Source of the DNA: Hyphomicrobiales bacterium | GTDB taxonomy: Bacteria > Pseudomonadota > Alphaproteobacteria > Rhizobiales > JACESI01 | Reading direction: 5' to 3' | Length of the DNA stretch: 64,000 nucleotides | Assembly (NCBI GenBank): GCA_039973685.1 | Contig: JBDWKL010000043.1 | Span: forward strand, 287,786-351,785 | Shown: piece after piece, positions 46,418 to 54,828 of the stretch | Layout: each line of letters begins with the position of its first letter | Numbering within the stretch: the first letter of the stretch is position 1 | The notes under the pieces: generated by a model | What the model was told of the DNA's origin: nothing | The model's input: only the letters and a program-made list of their open reading frames with translations | Database searches by the model: none | Position numbers and translations under genes: made by a program

Positions 46418-48217
46418 TTACGACTTATGATGACTCTCTTGTAAGCCGTAAACAGACACAGGCAAGCCTTCCATCCGCGCTTTAATTTGCAAGGATAGAA
46501 ATTGCGAATAATGGCGTGATTGGTGAAGGTTGCCGCCATGAAACCACAGGGCGTCTTGTTGGGTCGGCTTCCACATATTGCGTTGCTCCCCTTCCCATGG
46601 CCCCGGGTCTTTGGGCGTGTCAGAGCCAAGCCCCCACACTTTACCAACCTTATCTGCTGTGGGTTGATCGACAAGATCAGCCACCCAACCATTCATCGAA
46701 CCATAGCCCGTGGCGTAGACAATAAGATCAGCCTCAAGTTTGGTTCCATCAGCAAGGACAACACCGTCTGAGACGACTTCTGTGACCTGCCCATTGGCGA
46801 GTTTAATCTTACCATCGATAATCAGCTGGCTTGCACCCACGTCAATATAATAGCCTGAACCACGACGTAGGTATTTCATGAACAGCCCCGAACCATCCGC
46901 ACCCCAATCAAGGTCAAACCCTGCTTTTTCTAGGCCTGCATAAAAGTCAGCATCGACCTCTTTGATCTTGTCATACACAGGAATTTGGAATTCATGCAGG
47001 ATTGCATAAGGCAGAGAGGCGAAGATCATGTCGGCTTTATTGGTGGTCATACCGCTCGCGACAGCACGCTCAGAATAAAGGTCTCCTAGCCCGATCTCCA
47101 TCAATGGTTCAGAGCGGACGATATGCGTGCTTGAGCGTTGAACCATGGTGACATCAACGTCGTTTTCCCAAAGGGCGGCGCAAATATCGTGGGCAGAGTT
47201 ATTGGAGCCAATCACAACCACCTTTTTACCCTTATAGGCGTCAGGTCCAGGGTGCTTGGAGGAGTGTTGTTGCTCGCCTTTGAAACTATCCATGCCGGGG
47301 AAATCTGGCATGTTCGGTTTGGCGGACATGCCCGTGGCGAAGATCAATTGCTTTGGCTTGAGCGTTACCGTTTCGCCATCGCGGTCCACAGTAACGGTCC
47401 ACTCCTTGGCCGCTTCATCAAAGCTTGCGTTTTGGCACGTGGAGCGCGTCCAGTAGTTCAACTCCATGATTTTGGTATACATTTCCAGCCAATCGCCGAT
47501 CTTGTCTTTTGGCGCAAAGACCGGCCAATTCGGCGGGAATGGAAGATAAGGCAGATGATCGTACCAAACAGGATCATGCAAGCAGAGTGATTTATAACGG
47601 TTGCGCCAACTGTCGCCGGGGCGGTCGTTTTTCTCGATGATGATGGTTGGCACGCCGAGTTGACGCAACCGCGCGCCTAAGGCAATGCCGCCTTGCCCTC
47701 CACCAATAATGACGGTGTAGGGCTGAGCAGAATAGCCAAGATCGGCTGCTTCTTTCTCTCGTTCTTCTTTCCAAGTCAGGCGGCCTTTTCCAGCCCCATG
47801 TTTCGCGCCTAATGGACGTTCCATGCCCATTGGTTCTTCATGGCCTTTAAGTTCCACCATTGACGTGAGCAATGTCCAAATCAGGCCGTCGCGCAGGCGG
47901 ATCAACCCATAACCGCGCGATACGCCAGTCTCAAAACCAATCCACGCTGTTATGATACCACCATCTTCAGCAGCAGCCTCTCCCTCAGCAATGTGCCAAT
48001 TAGAGGGTTTAACGGAAGCGAGCTGTTTAGACAGCATATCAGCGATTGCTGCCCTGCCCTCCATCGTCTTGATATTCCATGTGAATGAAACCAAATCGCG
48101 CCAATAACTATCATCAGTAAATAAATCAGCAGCGGTAGCAGCATCCCCCGCAATCATGGCTTCATTTAATTTCGCAAGGACTTGTTCGACCTCGTTATTT
48201 GCATCGTTCTCAAGCAT
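46418..48217 (-). CDS. Flavin monooxygenase with N-terminal NTF2/SnoaL-like domain
   Basis: Seen: 599 residues from MLENDANNEVEQV (GGGAGG upstream). N-terminal part (about 1-120) is SnoaL/NTF2-like: 'LNEAMIAGDAATAADLFTDDSYWRDLVSFTWNIKT'. Then a flavin-dependent monooxygenase: FAD-binding 'VIIGGGQGGIALGARLRQLGVPTIIIEKN', 'PGDSWRNRYKSLCLHDPVWYDHLPYLPFP', an NAD(P)-binding 'VVVIGSNNSAHDICAALWE' and 'YATGYGSMNGWV'. Known: relatives in alphaproteobacteria and actinobacteria are FMO- or BVMO-like; substrates are mostly unknown. No neighbouring gene suggests a substrate. The fused front domain could shape the substrate pocket; inference. Confidence 0.82.
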   Translation of the reverse strand: MLENDANNEVEQVLAKLNEAMIAGDAATAADLFTDDSYWRDLVSFTWNIKTMEGRAAIADMLSKQLASVKPSNWHIAEGEAAAEDGGIITAWIGFETGVSRGYGLIRLRDGLIWTLLTSMVELKGHEEPMGMERPLGAKHGAGKGRLTWKEEREKEAADLGYSAQPYTVIIGGGQGGIALGARLRQLGVPTIIIEKNDRPGDSWRNRYKSLCLHDPVWYDHLPYLPFPPNWPVFAPKDKIGDWLEMYTKIMELNYWTRSTCQNASFDEAAKEWTVTVDRDGETVTLKPKQLIFATGMSAKPNMPDFPGMDSFKGEQQHSSKHPGPDAYKGKKVVVIGSNNSAHDICAALWENDVDVTMVQRSSTHIVRSEPLMEIGLGDLYSERAVASGMTTNKADMIFASLPYAILHEFQIPVYDKIKEVDADFYAGLEKAGFDLDWGADGSGLFMKYLRRGSGYYIDVGASQLIIDGKIKLANGQVTEVVSDGVVLADGTKLEADLIVYATGYGSMNGWVADLVDQPTADKVGKVWGLGSDTPKDPGPWEGEQRNMWKPTQQDALWFHGGNLHQSRHYSQFLSLQIKARMEGLPVSVYGLQESHHKS

Positions 48218-48427
48218 CTCATCCTCCCAAATGAATTTCATTATATTCACCCAGCCTAGGCGCTAGAAAGCGCGCTTGGCAAGTTTGGTCGATAAACGCT
48301 TTGGTGAAGGCTCCCCTCAAGCACCTCACGTCCGTCTTCTCAACAACGTGAGTTACACAAGATAGACATGAGATAGTCGTTTAACTAACATTTCCCGATT
48401 ATCCATTCAAAAATGAAAGAGAAAATA

Positions 48428-49126
48428 ATGACGCGCATCATTAAAAATACAACTTTCCTTGCAGCGTTCGCGTTGTCTGTTTGTGGCGGAGTTATCGCTG
48501 CTAATGGGCAATCTGCGGATGCTGAGAAAATGTCATTCTTCATCACCAGCACTGGTGGCGGTGATGGCGCTAACTTTGGTGGTCTTGAGGGGGCAGACAA
48601 CCATTGTGCAGCACTTGCAAGCAAAGCAGGTTCAGTCAAAGAATGGGCCGCTTATTTGAGTGCTCAAATGATTATTGACCGCAGCAGCGGCAAGCCAGTT
48701 GTTACAAATGGCATCAGTGCTCGTGACCGTATCGGTTCTGGCCCTTGGCACAATGCCGTTGGTGAGCTGATTGCTAACAACGTCGATGAATTGCACAGCG
48801 ACAAAGCCAACATTGGCGGCAAAACCGCGCTTGATGAAAACGGCAAACCAATCAACGGTCGCGGCAGCAAGCCAAACCAACATGATATTTTGACAGGGTC
48901 AGATTCAGCTGGTTATTTCTCGACAGCTGGTGGCGATACAACATGCGGCAACTGGACCAAAAATGGTGCAGGCTCTGCCATTGTTGGTCACCATGACCGA
49001 GTTGGCTTGAATGTGTCTCGCAATATGGTCTCGTGGAATTCTTCCCACGGCACAGCTGGTTGTGGCCAAGCAGATCTACCCAAAACTGGTGGTGCTGGCC
49101 TGCTTTATTGTTTTGCAAAGAAATAA
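48428..49126 (+). CDS. Secreted lectin-like protein
   Basis: Seen: 232 residues from the second ATG (AAAGAGAAAATA upstream). Signal peptide (hydrophobic about 8-26, cleavage near NGQSADA). The mature part has 'FFITSTGGGDGANFGGLEGADNHCAALASKAG', 'ARDRIGSGPWHNA', 'NQHDILTGSDSAG', 'TTCGNWTKNG', 'VGHHDR' and 'SWNSSHGTAGCGQ...LYCFAKK', a pattern I know from proteins annotated as bacterial lectins of an endostatin- or C-type-lectin-like fold. Four conserved Cys suggest two disulfides. Carbohydrate or surface binding is inferred. Isolated by position: divergent from the monooxygenase and convergent with a peptidase gene. Confidence 0.72.
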   Translation: MTRIIKNTTFLAAFALSVCGGVIAANGQSADAEKMSFFITSTGGGDGANFGGLEGADNHCAALASKAGSVKEWAAYLSAQMIIDRSSGKPVVTNGISARDRIGSGPWHNAVGELIANNVDELHSDKANIGGKTALDENGKPINGRGSKPNQHDILTGSDSAGYFSTAGGDTTCGNWTKNGAGSAIVGHHDRVGLNVSRNMVSWNSSHGTAGCGQADLPKTGGAGLLYCFAKK

Positions 49127-49137
49127 GCTAAGCATTT

Positions 49138-49165
49138 GGTGTCCGGACTTATTGGTTCGGGCACC
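49138..49165. terminator. Hairpin between convergent genes
   Basis: GGTGTCCGGAC / GTTCGGGCACC pair over 11 positions with two wobbles and a TTATTG loop. No clean T-run follows on either side, so termination is uncertain. Confidence 0.5.
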
Positions 49166-49174
49166 CTTACTTAA

Positions 49175-50122
49175 TTAGCTCCGACGACGCTTGCGGCAAG
49201 GGTGATGCCAATTACGGCGCGGACCTACGTCCACGTGAACAACGCCCTTACAGCCATAAACGCCGACACCACCGCGATCTGGCAATGAGCGGACATATTT
49301 GGCGAGCACGTATTTATCAACGCCACGCACTTTAATATCAGCTGCCTGACATTTGGTGTGATATGAGCCTCGAGAACCGCCAATGCGTCGGTTATAGGCG
49401 GCGTTGCGATAGCCCGAACTCACCTCAGGTTTTTTGCCAAAACGATTATGGACCTGCCCTAAGATTTTCCGCAGCCGACCAGGAAAACACTTCGTATTCA
49501 CACGATCATTTGCGAGAGAGTAGGAGGCATAGGAAGTAAGCGTTGGTAAGATCGCTTTTGTAGGCGCGACACTGGCCACAGTTTTAGGCGCTTTTTCTTC
49601 AAGCGTCCCTTCAAGTCCCGTTTTGAGTTTCACACCGGGCAAAGACGCTGCTTTAGAATTTTGGTTTAATTTCGTGGTTTTAGCGGAAGGTTGTGACAAA
49701 GCAAGGTTTTGCGCTGCCGCATGCGCTGCGCTATTTTCAACGACCGCCGTTTCTGATGCGCTAGCTGTCGCTTTAGAAGCGCTGGCGCCTCCTTTAGTCG
49801 CAGCCAACTGCTGATTTTCGACAGCTTTTGCGTCTAAAGTGGTTTTAATTTTTAAATACGTCGACTTTTCATTCGCAAGAAATGTTGCATTTGGCACGGG
49901 ATAAGGGATGCCAGCCGTGCGCGCGGCCAAAACCTCTTGAGAGACATCAGCCGTAATGCCCGTTGGGTTAGGGAAAGATGATGCTTCAATCGTAGGCTTA
50001 ATTGGTTCAGGTGCAGCGGCACCAAAGCCAGCTTCTTCCCTGACGGCACAACCAGTTGTTATGGTCGCAAAACACACTAATGCACACCAATAACTGCGCG
50101 GTATAAACGTTGAAAGCGTCAT
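49175..50122 (-). CDS. Lipoprotein with Peptidase_M15_3 (YcbK-like) domain
   Basis: Seen: about 315 residues from MTLSTFIPRS (an in-frame TTG is 30 bases earlier). Lipoprotein signal ending in the lipobox 'TTGC'. A Ser/Ala/Lys-rich linker (about 30-190), then a DUF882/M15_3 domain with 'SSGYRNAAYNRRIGGSRGSYHTKCQAADIKV' and 'HVDVGPRRNWHHPC', containing the S-H-x6-D-type and HxDxG metal-binding pattern. Known: related proteins cleave peptidoglycan stem peptides in the periplasm. It is the downstream member of a tandem pair of paralogues. The linker probably spans toward the cell wall from a membrane anchor; inference. Confidence 0.82.
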   Translation of the reverse strand: MTLSTFIPRSYWCALVCFATITTGCAVREEAGFGAAAPEPIKPTIEASSFPNPTGITADVSQEVLAARTAGIPYPVPNATFLANEKSTYLKIKTTLDAKAVENQQLAATKGGASASKATASASETAVVENSAAHAAAQNLALSQPSAKTTKLNQNSKAASLPGVKLKTGLEGTLEEKAPKTVASVAPTKAILPTLTSYASYSLANDRVNTKCFPGRLRKILGQVHNRFGKKPEVSSGYRNAAYNRRIGGSRGSYHTKCQAADIKVRGVDKYVLAKYVRSLPDRGGVGVYGCKGVVHVDVGPRRNWHHPCRKRRRS

Positions 50123-50244
50123 CGCAAGGAGAGCCCGATTCCAATTAACCAACTGATTCAGCTTTGAACCAGTTACCCTCTCTAACCTAGTCTCTCTACA
50201 ACTTCAAGTTTCAAAATCTCAGTTTGTATATTGCAAACAGAAGA

Positions 50245-50829
50245 TTAGCTTCTACGGCGGCAACGCCAATGCCATTGACGCTTAGGACCAACATCGACAT
50301 GGACCGAACCATTACAGCCATATGTGCCGACACCACCCACAGATGGAATGGTCTTTAAGAAGCGTGCCAATTTGTACTTATTGACGCCTGGAACACGTAT
50401 ATCAGCGGCCTTACACTGCACATGCATAGAGCGTCTTGCACCACCTACACGGCGATTGTGCCTTTTGCTCCGAAAGCCTGAGCTAACGATCGCTGTCGTG
50501 CCATAGCGCGCCCGAACTTTATTTAAAACATTGCGTAATCGGGTTGGAAAACAAGACGTATTCACGCGGTTATGCGCTGCACGGTAAGCAACGTATCGCT
50601 TCAATGTTTTCCCTGATGTTTTCTTCTTTGCGGTCTTGGAAGACGGTTTCCGGCTCTTCTTCCGTGCTTTTGCACCTTGGGCTTTTGAACTTTTTTCCGA
50701 CTTATCGATCTTGAAAGATGGTGTAGTCACTGGTTCAGCAATACTGGTGAATGCTTGAACTGGTGATTGCGTATTAATCACAGCAACCCAAGCGGCCGCA
50801 AACGCGGTAACTTTTAATATTCTTCTCAT
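50245..50829 (-). CDS. Secreted Peptidase_M15_3 (YcbK-like) domain protein, paralogue of the next gene
   Basis: Seen: 194 residues from MRRILKVTAFAAAW, with a signal peptide cleaved near VQA, a short Lys/Ser-rich basic linker (about 40-85), and the same catalytic domain as its neighbour: 'SSGFRSKRHNRRVGGARRSMHVQCKAADIRVPG' and 'HVDVGPKRQWHWRCRRRS'. The two C-terminal 100 residues are clearly homologous to the gene at 49175-50122, the linkers are not, so the pair arose by duplication with different N-termini. Soluble and basic here, lipid-anchored in the sister. An in-frame longer start upstream is unlikely because the signal peptide fits here. Confidence 0.82.
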   Translation of the reverse strand: MRRILKVTAFAAAWVAVINTQSPVQAFTSIAEPVTTPSFKIDKSEKSSKAQGAKARKKSRKPSSKTAKKKTSGKTLKRYVAYRAAHNRVNTSCFPTRLRNVLNKVRARYGTTAIVSSGFRSKRHNRRVGGARRSMHVQCKAADIRVPGVNKYKLARFLKTIPSVGGVGTYGCNGSVHVDVGPKRQWHWRCRRRS

Positions 50830-50982
50830 GGGGTGTGTCCGAATGATTGTTGTTATTATTTGTTTTGCATGAGCTTTTTGCTCTTCAAGAAATTCGGCTT
50901 CTCTGCTCCAATTTTGGCGCAAATGTGTCAAAGCAGACACTAAATGTTGCAATGCAGTATATTTGGTGAGGAATCTTAATGG

Positions 50983-51861
50983 TTATAAACCAAGTTCACG
51001 CAGGAAAACCTTGGCAATTTGTCGAAACGCTCTGATGCCAAAACTCTCAGCCGTAGCAACCACATGGATGGTTCCGCGCAGTGCGTTATCAGTAATAAGA
51101 AGACCGCCTTCTTCAACAAGAAATCTTACTTGATAAACCGCTTCAATTGGTTTCATTTGACCTAAATTGTCTTCACTTTCTTCGACGGCAATGCCACCGC
51201 CATAGGTGGATTGGAAGTACGGCAAAGCGACCTCGCGCTCGCCCGCTTCAGAAGTTTCGACAATCGAGGCATTGATGCTTGAACGGAATAAGTCTTCCGG
51301 CACGAAACGCGCAGCCGCACCAATTTGAAGCCGATGCCTGTCTGTTTCACTCACGAAAGCACGCACTTCCATTTTCTCAAATGAGGCAATTTCAACCAAC
51401 ACATTGGAGCGATTCACAACATCTCCAACACGCACTTGCTCATCGAGAAATGTAACAGTGCCAGAAATTGGCGCTTCACGCTTCAAGTCTGCATTTTGTA
51501 GATGAATTGAACGAAGTTGGTTTTCTTCTGCCAAGAGTGAGTTGATATTGATTTGGATATTGGCCCGTTCTTCTTGGTCTGCGACTTGGCGCCCAAGACG
51601 CTTTTTCAAGAGGTCAATCCGCAAAGATGTCTCGCGCAATTGATAATGGAGTGGGAGAGAACTCAGAGCAAAAATAGGATCGCCAGCTTGAACCATAGCC
51701 CCCGCTTCCACAGACAAAGCCGTCAACTCACCGGCAACAGGTGGATACATTTTCACTTGATCGTGGGCTTGATAAAGTGCTGGCAATGAAATTCGCAGAG
51801 GTAAAGGCACCCAAAACAAGACCATAATCGTGACGAATATAACCCATGCGTTTTCTCGCAA
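50983..51861 (-). CDS. HlyD-like adaptor, apparently N-terminally shortened
   Basis: Seen: 292 residues. It starts with a single hydrophobic segment ('FVTIMVLFWVPLPLRI') and continues as a HlyD-type adaptor: 'VAGELTALSVEAGAMVQAGDPIFALSS' lipoyl half, a short helical hairpin, 'APISGTVTFLDEQVRVGDVVNRSNVLVEIASFEKMEVRAFVSE' second half, and a beta domain. Known: in Rhizobiales this text is typically the C-terminal half of an approximately 700-residue protein with an N-terminal M50 peptidase-like membrane part. That part is absent here: a stop lies 15 bases upstream in frame and only about 150 noncoding bases precede it. The start is TTG (ATG possible 36 bases later), with no ribosome site. It may be a remnant gene or a lineage-specific short form. 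Confidence 0.65.
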   Translation of the reverse strand: MRENAWVIFVTIMVLFWVPLPLRISLPALYQAHDQVKMYPPVAGELTALSVEAGAMVQAGDPIFALSSLPLHYQLRETSLRIDLLKKRLGRQVADQEERANIQININSLLAEENQLRSIHLQNADLKREAPISGTVTFLDEQVRVGDVVNRSNVLVEIASFEKMEVRAFVSETDRHRLQIGAAARFVPEDLFRSSINASIVETSEAGEREVALPYFQSTYGGGIAVEESEDNLGQMKPIEAVYQVRFLVEEGGLLITDNALRGTIHVVATAESFGIRAFRQIAKVFLRELGL

Positions 51862-51864
51862 AAG

Positions 51865-51885
51865 TTGTATTTATCTGAAATACAA
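51865..51885. promoter_or_regulatory. Perfect inverted repeat just before the HlyD-like gene
   Basis: TTGTATTT and AAATACAA separated by five bases end three bases before the presumed TTG start. It could be an operator or a translation-blocking hairpin; it also occupies the place where a ribosome site would be. Confidence 0.5.
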
Positions 51886-51965
51886 TTACCACGCGAAACA
51901 CTAACAAGGCGTTAATTCAGATTGCAATACATTATAATACACTTATAAGCTGTATATTGAATATA

Positions 51966-51997
51966 AAAAAACTGCCAATACTACTCGGCAGTTTTTC
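51966..51997. terminator. Rho-independent terminator
   Basis: AAAAACTGCC / GGCAGTTTTT with a ten-base loop and A/T runs on both sides, 21 bases after the aminotransferase stop (minus strand). Confidence 0.85.
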
Positions 51998-52017
51998 TTT
52001 TGAACAAGGCAAGCCTT

Positions 52018-53391
52018 CTAAGAGGTTAAATGCACGTGAGCTTGATCTAAGACACGACCAACTTTCTCAACAAATTCATCTATGGTCGCACGGTCCCAAG
52101 TGAGTGGAGGCGACATAATCATTGTATCCCCGACCGCTCGCATAATGAGTTGATTTTCAATACAAAAATCTCTGCAAACACCCCCAGCATGCCCTTCATT
52201 CGGGAACCGCTCATTGGTCTGTTTATTGGCGACAATCTCAATGGCACCTAAAAAACCAAACGCCCGCACTTGCCCAACCAGAGGATGGCTTTCTAAGGTC
52301 GCCAGCTTCTCAGCCAGATATGGACCAGTATCTTCTTTAACCCGCTCAATCATCCCTTCTTCTTGGATAATACGCAGGTTTTCAAGCGCAACAGCACAAG
52401 CGACAGGATGTCCTGAATAGGTGTACCCATGGACAAATTCACCGCCTTTATGAATCAATGTATCGGAAATTCGCTTACCCACTAAGACAGCAGACAACGG
52501 AATATAACCTGAAGTGATCGCCTTGGCTGTCGTGATTGTATCTGGCTCAATGCCGTAATGGTTTGCTGCAAACCATTCACCTGTGCGGCCAAAGCCTGTA
52601 ATCACTTCATCAAGACACAGCAAAATATCGTATTTGTTGCAGATGCGTTTGATTTCTGGCCAGTAAGTCGATGGCGGAACCCGCACACCACCTGCCCCTT
52701 GAATTGGCTCTGCAACAAATGCTGCCACTTTGTCAGCACCCACACTCAAAATTTCATCTTCGAGTGCTTGGGCGGCACGCACACCAAAATCATCTTCGCT
52801 CTCACCTGGCAACGCCTCGCCAAAATGATACGGCGACATGATGTGATTGATACCAGGCAACATTGTGTGGAGTTGCCCATGCATTGCAGACATCCCACCC
52901 AAAGAGGAGGCGGCAACAGTTGAACCATGGTACGCATTGTGGCGAGAAATAATGACTTGGCGTTCTGGCTTGCCTTCCAAAGCCCAATAGTGCCGGATCA
53001 ACCGAATAACAGTGTCATTCGATTCTGATCCTGATGAGCCGTAGAAAACATTTTCAATACCATCAGGCGCCAGCTCAATCAGTTTTTCTGACAGAAGGAT
53101 TGGAGAAGGTGTCGTGCATTGGAAAAACGAATTATAATACGGTAGTTCAAGCATTTGCTCTCGCGCAACTTCTGCAAGTTCTGGTCTGCTATAGCCAATA
53201 TTAACGCACCATAACCCCGCCATAGCATCGAGAAGGCGTGTGCCTTCGCTATCAATCACATAATTCCCATCACAAGCGCTGATAACACGCGTACCCTGAG
53301 CTCGCAGCTCTTTGTAGTCGCAAAACGGATGCATATGATGCTGCGCATCAATTTGCTGCAGCATCTCTAGCGTATAATTTTGGTAAGCCAT
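52018..53391 (-). CDS. Class III aminotransferase (omega-amino acid/putrescine-pyruvate type)
   Basis: PLP-dependent transfer of an amino group from an amine or omega-amino acid, usually to pyruvate. Seen: 457 residues with 'GTRLLDAMAGLWCVNIGYSRPEL', 'YGSSGSESNDTVIRLIRHYW', 'HNAYHGSTVAASSLGGM', 'VAFVAEPIQGAGGVRVPPSTYWPEI', 'LCLDEVITGFGRTGEWF' and the PLP-binding Lys290 in 'TTAKAITSGYIPLSAV'. Closest in feel to SpuC (putrescine-pyruvate) or taurine/beta-alanine enzymes; exact amine unknown. A gamma-glutamylputrescine synthetase-like gene lies elsewhere in the window. AGGAGT lies before the ATG; a terminator follows. Confidence 0.85.
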   Translation of the reverse strand: MAYQNYTLEMLQQIDAQHHMHPFCDYKELRAQGTRVISACDGNYVIDSEGTRLLDAMAGLWCVNIGYSRPELAEVAREQMLELPYYNSFFQCTTPSPILLSEKLIELAPDGIENVFYGSSGSESNDTVIRLIRHYWALEGKPERQVIISRHNAYHGSTVAASSLGGMSAMHGQLHTMLPGINHIMSPYHFGEALPGESEDDFGVRAAQALEDEILSVGADKVAAFVAEPIQGAGGVRVPPSTYWPEIKRICNKYDILLCLDEVITGFGRTGEWFAANHYGIEPDTITTAKAITSGYIPLSAVLVGKRISDTLIHKGGEFVHGYTYSGHPVACAVALENLRIIQEEGMIERVKEDTGPYLAEKLATLESHPLVGQVRAFGFLGAIEIVANKQTNERFPNEGHAGGVCRDFCIENQLIMRAVGDTMIMSPPLTWDRATIDEFVEKVGRVLDQAHVHLTS

Positions 53392-53521
53392 CTTAACTCC
53401 TCACTAACCAAGAATTGCGTTGTTGCGTTCAACCTAACTGAGATATGGCTTCTCGTCTGTAACTTTCAAAATTTGTTTAGGATTATCATCCATTGTGATT
53501 CCAAACGGAATATTGAACCTA

Positions 53522-54532
53522 ATGTTTGCAGCCCTCAAGAATGATCTAACCGATTGCAGCCCTGCAAAGCAGCGCAAGCTGATACGCTTCGTGTCCTCAA
53601 CTTGCAAAAATAGCGTCGAATTGTTTGGAGGCGAACAATTAAGCACTCTGGCGGAATTGGTCGAACCGTTGATCGATTCCAGTGATGATTATGAAGTAAT
53701 CATCGATGCAGCAAATACATTCGCAAGGCTTGATTTCTCACCGCATAGCTTAATCTTAAAGTTTGCACACAAAGAAATCGCCATTGCAGCGCCTGTCCTA
53801 GAACATTCGATTATACTCAATGATGATGACTTAATCGACATTATGAAAAAGTTTGATTCAAGCTACTGCAAATATATTGCACGACGCACTGAATTGACCA
53901 ATCTGGTAACCGATACCCTTATTTCGAATGCTGACATGAATACGTTGATTTCAGCACTCAAGAATCCGGGTGCTACTTTTTCTGCCGAGGGCTTTAAGGA
54001 GCTTGCAACAATCGGTTCTGTTGATAAAATTTTTGGCCAAGCGCTCTTTGATAGGAGCGACATGCCGGTAAGCTTAGCAGAACCAGTTGGTATTAATCTT
54101 GGGATCGATGAAACGCTTCTCCCAACGATAATTCAGAAATCCATTTTGAATATTCCAGAAGCGTCACCAAAGAATGCAAAAACTCAACGTGAACAAAGCC
54201 TCTACTTACCTAAAGCACAGGCTTGCATTGATCACTTAAATAAAAATCGAACAACGCTCGACGAGTGCGTTGTTGAGCTTGCGCAATCTGATAGCTACCA
54301 AGAAACCTGCCAAGTTCTGGCTTATGTAAAGCAACAGAACGAAACGAAAATCACTGCTATCTTCAAAAAAATGAATGGCATGCAGTTCATTCAGCTGTGC
54401 AATGGTTTGAAATTGTCGGAAGATGCATTTGAAGCGATTGCAAAGCTTCGGGTCGCGAACACACGCTTAAGTGCAAAACAAATACCGATCATGCTACAGC
54501 AGTATAAAAGCATGGCGAGCATGCGCACTTAA
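53522..54532 (+). CDS. DUF2336 family protein
   Basis: Seen: about 336 residues from MFAALKNDL; an in-frame GTG at 53495 would add nine residues. Mostly helical, HEAT-like. 'VLEHSIILNDDDLIDIMKKFDSSYCKYIARRTELTNLVTDTLISNADMNTLISALKNPGATFSAEGFKEL' followed by 'ALFDRSDMPVSLAE' is the DUF2336 pattern. Known: alphaproteobacterial family of unknown role. It sits between the aminotransferase (divergent) and the type I secretion locus (convergent), so position gives no clear hint. Confidence 0.78.
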   Translation: MFAALKNDLTDCSPAKQRKLIRFVSSTCKNSVELFGGEQLSTLAELVEPLIDSSDDYEVIIDAANTFARLDFSPHSLILKFAHKEIAIAAPVLEHSIILNDDDLIDIMKKFDSSYCKYIARRTELTNLVTDTLISNADMNTLISALKNPGATFSAEGFKELATIGSVDKIFGQALFDRSDMPVSLAEPVGINLGIDETLLPTIIQKSILNIPEASPKNAKTQREQSLYLPKAQACIDHLNKNRTTLDECVVELAQSDSYQETCQVLAYVKQQNETKITAIFKKMNGMQFIQLCNGLKLSEDAFEAIAKLRVANTRLSAKQIPIMLQQYKSMASMRT

Positions 54533-54734
54533 CTGCATTACTGCGCTGCAATTGCCAATAAACCCAGTTTTACACTCTTAAAATTATTCATACAGTTTTG
54601 TGACTGTTTAAGCCGTCGTCACGAGCGATGTAAGGACTTAAGCAACCCAACAGCAGTGCATTACGCTCAGCTCAGGCAATGGCCTATATTCTTAATGCAA
54701 ATCAATACGCTTGACCGTTAGGCCGCATCAACAA

Positions 54735-54774
54735 AAAAGCCCCTCCAGCATTTTTGCGCGGGAGGGGCTTTTAT
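54735..54774. terminator. Rho-independent terminator between convergent genes
   Basis: AAAAGCCCCTCC pairs with GGAGGGGCTTTT around a 14-base loop. It lies 57 bases after the stop of the secretion adaptor gene (minus strand) and 203 bases after the DUF2336 stop. The remaining intergenic bases 54533-54730 show no gene. Confidence 0.85.
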
Positions 54775-54828
54775 CAATTTAAGGGCTAACGAAACGAGAG
54801 CAGACTGCCTTTGTCGTTCAGACTTTCT

